Positions 62,301 through 64,000 of a stretch of 64,000 bases of DNA are shown here, in pieces. The translations under genes were made by a program, and so were the position numbers. This stretch comes from Microglena sp. YARC (taxonomy: Eukaryota > Chlorophyta > Chlorophyceae > Chlamydomonadales > Chlamydomonadaceae): NCBI GenBank assembly GCA_022414725.1, contig CM039464.1, forward strand, positions 14,564,973 through 14,628,972, written 5' to 3'. The notes beneath the pieces are model-generated. The model worked only from the letters and a program-made list of their open reading frames with translations, had not been told where the DNA came from and did not search any database. Position 1 is the first letter of the stretch, and every line of letters begins with the position of its first letter.

Positions 62301-62627
62301 GCAACTGCCTCCTTTTGGGTAGCGCTTTTGACTCAACTAACAAAAACATCGCGCTGCACCCCGATGGGGTTTATACAATGGCTTCAATAGCACAGTCGGG
62401 CTCCAAAACCTTGCACCCAACTCCTCCCTCCACCCCATGGCTGCCTCCAACACCTCCCTCCACCCCATGGCTGTCCATACACTCACACACGCATCATACC
62501 TGTGCAGCATGCCCTTCGTTGTGCTGGAGAGCATCTAAGTTTCAGCTCCTGGACCGGCGGCTTCATGGGGGAGGATGCTCGTTTTGATGCATTTGAGACT
62601 GTGTTGGAGGTGGGTCGCTGGGCATAG
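28322..62627 (+). CDS. EGF-containing exostosin-family (GT47) glycosyltransferase, ~34 kb multi-exon gene
   Basis: Supported exons: 28322-28384 (signal-peptide-like MLGWRSLLLLLVVF); ~30310-30350 (GTCNEELGR); 31848-32165 (two EGF-like modules, then WIYVYELPPR); 33873-33992 (FNTWINIR...ADYFY); 49321-49412 (LLEAIQYINKTWPWW, ARHLIVHPG); 50249-50303 (DTGRSETVPEARRVTIN); 52626-52701 (TWITHWGLTQDCP, SHRPDK); 54763-54876 (DIVVP, FYHEGPLHPL); ~58542-58630 (SRFCPGPTGG, CIPLLI); 59493-59631 (DHVLQPFEPELDWEQ, PRLHEILAAVTPAQ); 62508-62627 (HALRCAGEHLSF...VGRWA, stop). Donor and acceptor phases match at every junction from exon 2 to exon 7. One exon between 54876 and 58542 is missing, probably in the 1000-N gap. 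Exons before 52.7 kb are clean; the next three carry 1-nt indels. GT47 enzymes are Golgi or secreted transferases building polysaccharide. The link to exon 1 is the weakest. Confidence 0.8.
28385..28744. other. Start of exostosin intron 1, no repeats recognised
   Basis: GCGCGC-rich for 100 bp (GAGCCCCACTGCGCGTTTCG and CGGAGAAGAGCGCACC repeats), then unique sequence leading into the 113 bp array. Confidence 0.45.
28745..29460. repeat. Tandem array, ~6 copies of a 113 bp unit
   Basis: Units contain GTAGGGTAGACATGGCATAC, TTTATAGTGTACACAATGAC and GCAGCTGTGAGAGTGGAGAA. Copies are almost identical between 28750 and 29220 and diverge to the right. The frame stays open on the minus strand through several units because 339 bp (three units) is a multiple of three; no protein family is suggested. 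Confidence 0.9.
29481..29742. repeat. AATTT / GAATT pentanucleotide microsatellite
   Basis: About 8 copies of AATTT, a short break (29522-29535), then a long run of GAATT with sporadic variants. The switch from one pentamer to the other occurs around 29560-29600. Confidence 0.95.
29743..30309. other. Intron 1 remainder, poly-C tract
   Basis: Unique sequence with several GTAGTACATAG-like repeats at 29805-29850, a C run of ~26 at 30163-30189, and then the presumed acceptor of exon 2. Confidence 0.5.
30351..30800. repeat. Donor-derived G-rich array after exostosin exon 2
   Basis: The exon 2 donor reads GGGGAG|GTGAGGGGG. The following ~280 bp repeat GGTGAGGGGGTAGTCGAGGG at variable spacing, about eight times, and further GTGAGGGG blocks occur to 30775. 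The repeated core is the splice donor sequence itself. Confidence 0.65.
30820..31847. repeat. C-rich array before exostosin exon 3
   Basis: Long (CCCCCA/T)n pyrimidine tract with units CACCACACACCTATTCCATC and CCACTTACCCCC, several C-homopolymers and a (TTTACC)n patch at 31685-31725. At ~30972-31016 a diverged copy of the exon start (TGTAACTGCCAATGCGGCTA) lies at its left end, so the array is bounded by two versions of the same exon edge. Confidence 0.7.
32166..33187. repeat. 92 bp array: exon 3 end plus splice donor, ~11 extra copies
   Basis: Each unit contains GCCCCAGCTGTTGGCTGGTG, a stretch matching the codons of WIYVYELPPR (CTATGTATACGAACTTCCAC) and the donor CAAGGTGAGTG. Unit starts are spaced 92 bp from 32094 to ~33108. 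Copies at ~32935-32995 and ~33120-33184 still encode WIYVYELRPR / WIYVYELPPR; the others have drifted. Confidence 0.9.
33207..33800. repeat. CACCACA microsatellite
   Basis: About 590 bp of CACCACACCA/CACACACC, leading into the pyrimidine tract and acceptor of exon 4 (CCCTAG|G at 33872). Confidence 0.95.
33993..34860. repeat. ~40 bp array: exon 4 end plus splice donor, >20 copies
   Basis: The exon 4 junction is GATTATTTCTACAT|GTAGGTGTCA. The intron then repeats TTATTTATACATGTAGGTGT CAACATTTATTTACATATG (unit ~40 bp) more than twenty times. Every unit therefore presents a near-perfect copy of the last 12 exon bases and the donor. Confidence 0.9.
34861..35201. repeat. Longer exon 4-derived units with ATGTATATGC filler (continues after 41402)
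   Basis: Here the unit includes more of the exon: GTGGCTGACGGCGAGCAGGC then AGATTATTTAT and GTAGGTGTC. It alternates with ATGCATATGTATATG simple sequence. The same arrangement resumes at 41403, because Copia element 3 inserted at 35202. Confidence 0.8.
35202..41402 (+). mobile_element. Copia-type LTR element 3, degraded internal genes
   Basis: LTRs of 293 bp at 35202-35494 and 41110-41402 (TGTCAGC...GTTGACA) look identical by eye. Target duplication GTGGC lies at 35197-35201 and 41403-41407. Directly inside the 5' LTR is GGTTATCGGCCCACC, near-complementary to the anticodon arm of initiator tRNA-Met. The polypurine tract CATAGGTGGAG precedes the 3' LTR. Gag-like text lies at 35560-35675 (RFNVAIWRTWMRDLFDAGF), a decayed zinc knuckle at 36414-36455 (CTYYGKADHLAATF, two Cys lost), an integrase C-terminal trace at 36905 (RQVVVSRDCVYYEEF) and the RNase H tail at ~39930 (INIKEDTATPFTKGL). 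Integrase core and RT are missing or unreadable. Inserted in the exon-4-derived array. Confidence 0.9.
41408..42200. repeat. Continuation of exon 4-derived array
   Basis: Three to four ~150 bp units, each with GTGGCTGATG...GAGCAGGCAGATTATTT followed by CTACGTGTCCACG or GTAGGTGTC and by ATGTATGTGTATATGC repeats. One unit is split by the MITE at 41447-41673. Confidence 0.8.
41447..41673 (-). mobile_element. hAT-type MITE, copy A (227 bp)
   Basis: Ends are CAGTGTTTTTTATTTCAGA and TCGAAAAATGAAACACTG, imperfect terminal inverted repeats beginning CAGTG. The 8-bp target duplication ATCTACGT is at 41439-41446 and 41674-41681. An 8-bp duplication is characteristic of hAT transposons. No coding capacity. 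Orientation is opposite to copy B at 53990-54214. Confidence 0.9.
42201..42387. other. Intron sequence with GAATGTAT microsatellite
   Basis: GAATGTAT is repeated four times at 42244-42276; otherwise unique. Confidence 0.6.
42388..42612. repeat. 63 bp array with internal hairpin, 3.5 copies
   Basis: Unit: CATTGATGAGGTTGTTAGTT then ATCAACCACTTTGAATGGCA then AAGTGGTTGAAAGTGGTTGA. CAACCACTTTG and CAAAGTGGTTG form a perfect 11-bp stem around AATGG, so the array could form serial cruciforms. Copies are practically identical, indicating recent expansion. Confidence 0.95.
42632..46770 (-). mobile_element. Copia-type LTR element 2, sister of element 1
   Basis: LTRs of 298 bp at 42632-42929 and 46473-46770 differ at about three sites. 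Ends are TATCAGC...GCTGATA. Target duplication AACAT lies at 42627-42631 and 46771-46775. The interior is collinear with element 1 and ~95% similar, with small indels: e.g. ~75 bp at 45405-45480 absent from element 1, and ~75 bp near 17355-17470 of element 1 absent here. The primer site on the minus strand is GGTTATACGGCCC. The same gag-like remnant lies at 46305-46520 and no pol is seen. Confidence 0.92.
46780..49320. repeat. ~120 bp array built on the start of exostosin exon 5, ~20 copies
   Basis: Units contain AAAACCCAAGCAATGGCATG, CTGCAGCTTGAAGCCATCCA, CATCAAATGTGAATCACAAC and CATATCGTCTCTGCCTGC. The second block corresponds to the exon start at 49321 (CTTCTTGAAGCCATCCAATA, residues LLEAIQYI), and the units nearest the exon match best (AGCGATAGCATGCTGCTGC). 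Copy quality grades leftward. Confidence 0.85.
49413..50000. repeat. ~190 bp array: exon 5 plus splice donor, three extra copies
   Basis: Copies start near 49515, 49705 and 49895. Each repeats GCTTGAAGCCATCCAATACA, ACGTGGCC, GCCAGGCATCTCATT and the donor region CCTGGTGGGTATAGGGAGGG. Whole-exon copies with donors are thus present, but codon changes (e.g. gaps inside WPWW) spoil the coding frame. Confidence 0.85.
50000..50165. repeat. GGGAGGGAG purine tract
   Basis: Extension of the GTGGGTATAGGGAGGGAGG donor-side sequence into simple GGGAGG repeats, with GGCAGATGATGGG interspersed three times. Confidence 0.85.
50217..50240. repeat. Interstitial plant-type telomere-like repeats
   Basis: AACCCTAAACCCAAAACCCT then AAACCCT: three imperfect CCCTAAA units directly before the acceptor of exon 6. 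Confidence 0.6.
50280..50670. repeat. Duplicated exon 6 end plus donor and flanking intron
   Basis: GCAAGACGTGTGACCATTAA CAGGTGAGC, the last codons and donor of exon 6 (ending 50303), recurs at 50390-50418. AATATTTTTGCCCAAACGGG with GCGATTGCTATAAATAGGGG (50328-50385) recurs at 50585-50645. Confidence 0.85.
50671..50870. other. Intron, short duplication
   Basis: TCAGG(C/T)GGTAGTTAGTTAG(C/A)CTGG occurs twice (50669 and 50707). No other signal. Confidence 0.6.
50871..51452. repeat. GGT / GGTGAT / GGTGCT trinucleotide array
   Basis: Simple sequence, mostly GGTGGT with GTATTAGTGG spacers. Open frames on either strand are Gly/Val/Met homopolymers and not genes. Confidence 0.95.
51453..52625. repeat. 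~88 bp array leading into the acceptor of exon 7, ~12 copies
   Basis: Units: CACTCACCCCATCCTCCCTC, CACACCCTGCCCTCCTTCTA, TATTAACCACCCACCACACA, CCACTCACTGCGCACC. The true acceptor region is CCCCTGCCCCCCTTTCACAG. The CCCTGCCCTCCTT part of each unit resembles its polypyrimidine tract, so this is an acceptor-side array. Confidence 0.85.
52702..53690. repeat. ~125 bp array: exon 7 end plus splice donor, eight extra copies
   Basis: GTGACACAAGACTGCCCACG then TTCGGGTTATCGTGG, CCCATCGTCCTGACAAGGTA repeats from 52768, 52890, 53017, 53139, 53281, 53404, 53526 and 53646. This is the coding text of LTQDCPRSGYRGSHRPDK with its donor (AAG|GTA). Filler reads GCACAATAGCTGCATACAAA, CATGCATAAATAAGCCAC. Copies near the exon are best preserved; the last is badly degraded. 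Confidence 0.92.
53691..53940. other. Intron, nothing recognised
   Basis: Unique sequence with a G9 run at 53740. No coding or repeat pattern. Confidence 0.5.
53941..54762. repeat. ~42 bp array built on the start of exon 8, ~13 copies
   Basis: Units read ACATTGTAGTGCCCAACTAC CCCTTTCCCCCATTTT. The exon 8 boundary is CCCCATGGCAG|GACATTGTAGTGCCCC, so each unit holds polypyrimidine tract, acceptor side and the first codons (DIVVP). Several units also keep CAGGACATT. The MITE at 53990-54214 splits the array. Confidence 0.9.
53990..54214 (+). mobile_element. hAT-type MITE, copy B (225 bp)
   Basis: Reverse-orientation sister of 41447-41673 (~92% similar). Ends are CAGTGTTTCATTTTTCGAC and CTGAAATAAAAAACACTG. 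The 8-bp target duplication CCCATGCT lies at 53982-53989 and 54215-54222. Confidence 0.92.
54885..55250. repeat. GGAGG purine array with TCTACAGGG spacers
   Basis: GGGTGTCTACAGGG(G/A)GAGG-type units repeat four times within GGGAGGAGG simple sequence after the donor of exon 8. Confidence 0.85.
55260..56460. other. Intron up to the assembly gap, possible exon at ~56381-56425
   Basis: Mostly unique with a G-rich patch at 55888-55908. At ~56381-56425 the text after TTGTTAG reads YHGGWNSVRKHLK in one frame. This could be the missing GT47 exon (compare the Y-G-V-R-Q type segment of exostosins), but its phase does not fit exon 8 without an indel. A frame at 55567-55779 has no family signature. Confidence 0.3.
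56461..57460. other. Assembly gap of exactly 1000 N
   Basis: The round length shows a placeholder of unknown true size. The flanks GAATCTCTCTCTT (56446-56458) and AAGAGAGATTC (57463-57473) are inverted repeats. Confidence 1.
57480..58541. repeat. Degenerate copies of the exon 9 start and CTGCCTGC repeats
   Basis: 57798-57890 (CTCGTGTTTGTTAAATTC... CCTAACTGGTGGTGGATCAT) and 58318-58402 (CTCGTATTCATTACAG... CCCTTACTGGTGTGGACTCC) are diverged versions of the exon 9 region at 58518-58590 (CTCGTGGTCGTTATACCTCC ... CCAACTGGGGGGTGGC). Between them lie CTGCCTGC-rich stretches and ACACAAAC simple sequence. Confidence 0.6.
58640..59266. other. Intron, nothing recognised
   Basis: ATGTATGTAT and AGGCAGATAGGC simple runs at 58638-58725, then unique, partly T-rich sequence; 58740-59170 could be retroelement tail but no motif supports it. 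Confidence 0.4.
59268..59371. repeat. GA dinucleotide microsatellite
   Basis: About 100 bp of GAGAGA with a short break near 59326-59336. Confidence 0.97.
59632..60030. repeat. Exon 10 end plus splice donor, three extra copies
   Basis: The exon ends CATGAGATCTTGGCTGCGGT...GAGATGAGG|GTGAGTCAAG. GATCTTGGCTGCTGTCACAC with AAGGAGATGAGGGTGAGTCA recurs at ~59685-59750, ~59800-59855 and ~59970-60025, separated by (CACACA)n. Donors are preserved in the first two copies and mutated (GGGTGTGTCA) in the third. Confidence 0.9.
60031..60264. other. Intron, nothing recognised
   Basis: CACACCCACACACG simple sequence followed by unique text. Confidence 0.5.
60265..60478 (-). repeat. Dispersed ~230 bp repeat, copy 3
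   Basis: Minus-strand copy: TTTTTGGCGGAGCCCCC, stem, GAAGCCTGACACGTCACCCA, AACTAACTCGCTTCAGTC, ACACTCCGCCAATTGTCC, GCTGCATAGGACTTG. Compared with copy 2 it matches best at both ends. Confidence 0.75.
60790..61860. repeat. GGT-rich minisatellite with GGCAGTGGCAAGGCCCTG core, ~17 copies
   Basis: Units of ~50-65 bp: GTGGTCGGCAGTGGCAAGGC CCTG plus variable GGTGGT. Long open frames (His/Thr/Pro-rich on the minus strand, Gly/Val-rich on the plus) are composition artefacts. The core may come from an exon edge I could not place. Confidence 0.92.
61861..62507. other. Last intron, poly-C tract and Pro-rich repeats
   Basis: A C run of ~27 at 62088-62114. TCCCTCCACCCCATGGCTG occurs twice at 62430-62472. 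The acceptor of the last exon is CCTGTGCAG at 62507. Confidence 0.6.
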
Positions 62628-62870
62628 TACCTTTGAGACTGCGTTGGAGCTGGGTCGCTGGGCATAGTACCTTTGAGACTGTGTTGGAGCTGGGTCGCTG
62701 GGCATAGTACCTTTGAGACTGTGTTGGAGCTGGGTCGCTGGGCATAGTACCTTTGAGACTGTGTTGGAGCTGGGTCGCTGGGCATAGTACCTTTGAGACT
62801 GTGTTGGAGCTGGGTCGCTGGGCATAGTACCTTTGAGACTGTGTTGGAGGTGGGTCGCTGGGCGTAGGTG
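62592..62870. repeat. 40 bp array: end of last exon including the stop codon, six extra copies
   Basis: TTTGAGACTGTGTTGGAGCT GGGTCGCTGGGCATAGTACC is repeated at 62592 (exon), 62632, 62672, 62712, 62752, 62792 and 62832. Each copy contains the codons of FETVLE(V/L)GRWA and the TAG. Copies are almost identical, so this is a young expansion in the 3' untranslated region. Confidence 0.97.
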
Positions 62871-62939
62871 TAGATGGGGTAGAGTGGTTTAGGGTGTGTG
62901 CGTATGTGTGGGTGGTGTGGCTTGGTGCGTTTCGTCACT

Positions 62940-63190
62940 AAGAGGGCACACAAAAACGGCCTGGTGGCTTGGCTTGTTGCACAGCTCCCAAACCCAGCTT
63001 TGCAAGTTGTTCTAGGCTCTGGGAGTGAGTGTGAGCAGAATTAGAGGAGAGCCACCAAGTGGCGTGGCTCGATGCATGGGCCACTATAGATGGCACATAC
63101 ATCAGCCAGGTGGCTTGGCTTGTTGCACAGCTCAGGACCCCAGCTTTGCTATTTGTCCCAGGCTCTGGAAGAGTGTGTCAGCAGACTTAC
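62940..63190. repeat. Two ~90 bp direct repeats downstream of the exostosin gene
   Basis: GGTGGCTTGGCTTGTTGCAC AGCTC, CCCAGCTTTGC and AGGCTCTGG recur at 62962-63035 and 63107-63175. Confidence 0.85.
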
Positions 63191-63231
63191 GCCGGGGTCG
63201 TACTTGACTCCGCCAGGGCCCCCATCTCCCG

Positions 63232-63350
63232 CCAACCCTAAGTGTGCCTACTATTTTGTACTAGTTGCAACACCATTTGAACTGAATCCTTGGTGCCACT
63301 GGTTTCCGTCGGGGGCCCAGCTCCTGGGGTGAAATTCCTTAAAAACACAA
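63232..63350 (+). mobile_element. SINE-like element, copy 2
   Basis: Plus-strand counterpart of 24336-24500: CCAACCCTAAGTGTGCC, CACCATTTGAACTGAATCC, TCCTGGGGTGAAATTCC then TTAAAAACAC. The A-tail is shorter and degraded, so this copy seems older. Confidence 0.5.
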
Positions 63351-64000
63351 AGGTTTTCTGGTGTCTGTCTCTAGCCTTGGATGTGCAGTTCAAGCTTCTC
63401 CTCTCATAGCACTTCAGCACATGATTTTGATTTTGATTTTTCGATACGGCCGCGGAGTTATTCTACGACTCGTTGTTTTCTGTATTCTTTGTGGGTATTG
63501 GGGCTACCATAATACCACGCCCCACCAGGCGCTCTCATTACTTTTATGGCTATTCTACCTATTCCCTTTATCCAACCATTCTTTGTACCGCACATATTCG
63601 ATGTACCGCATGCACCAACAGTACAAGTGGATATGTGTGTTTTATTGTATCCCATCGCATATTGTCTTGTATTATTTGTACCGTACCTATTCTTTGTACC
63701 GCACCATCAGTACAGGTGGATAGCGTCTTGGCGATTTGTATGCAATGCGAGTTTTTGTTATTGTCAGGTTTAGTATGGCTCTCAGAGCACAGTATATATG
63801 TAACCAGTGATTCCCGCGCCTCTCACATCCTTTGTTGGTCGGCCCATGGCACGTAAGCAGTTTTCCACATGATAGCGTGTAGCAAGACGAGCAACCTGCA
63901 CACACTGGTTGGGAGGGAGCCTGGTCGGCCCATGACGACACATGAGTTGGTAGCAGCAACCCTTATCAAAACAAATGCTGTCGATAAATGGTGAGGCATC
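63351..64000. other. No gene recognised
   Basis: 63590-63720 repeats TTTGTACCGCAC and AGTACA(A/G)GTGGAT two to three times. 63690-63720 and flanks contain no domain. Nothing else supports a feature. Confidence 0.5.

Overview
The window looks like nuclear DNA of a green alga, probably a prasinophyte-type chlorophyte. The evidence is a spliced nuclear gene for the chloroplast ATP synthase delta subunit (21100-23773), an EGF plus exostosin (GT47) glycosyltransferase gene of a type common in chlorophytes, TGTAA motifs where a chlorophyte poly(A) signal would sit, Copia and L1-like retroelements, and a block of giant-virus (NCLDV-type) genes. A genome rich in endogenous viral elements, such as Cymbomonas, would fit, but the species is a guess. 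The sequence carries many single-base indels and one 1000-N scaffold gap (56461-57460).

Layout. 1-~11.1 kb: a decayed viral island on the minus strand. It has an F-box/leucine-rich-repeat gene, a D5-type primase-helicase that lacks its ATPase core, and a frameshifted C2H2 zinc-finger gene of NCLDV type. It is followed by an 11-copy ~112 bp array, six copies of a 20-nt hairpin, a recurring GTGTAAAC motif, a tRNA-like sequence and a small coiled-coil ORF. 11.4-20.1 kb: a 5'-truncated L1-like LINE, split in its coding end by a Copia-type LTR element with a perfect 5-bp target duplication. 20.1-27.6 kb: the ATPD gene, then a SINE-like element, a 151 bp array and dispersed repeats. 28.3-62.6 kb: one very long gene, assembled here exon by exon, encoding signal peptide, EGF-like modules and a GT47 exostosin domain. 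Its introns hold two more Copia elements, two hAT-type MITEs and many tandem arrays. 62.9-64 kb: short duplications and a second SINE-like copy.

The most striking observation is in the exostosin gene. Most of its recognisable exon edges sit beside a tandem array whose unit is a copy of that edge: the last codons plus the 5' splice donor, the first codons, or, at the 3' end, the last codons plus the stop. At least eight independent arrays with different unit lengths follow this rule. The introns therefore seem to have grown by repeated duplication of exon-intron junctions, leaving many decoy splice sites. The exon phases still join into a continuous GT47 protein through exons 2-6. Single-base breaks appear only in the exons on either side of the assembly gap.
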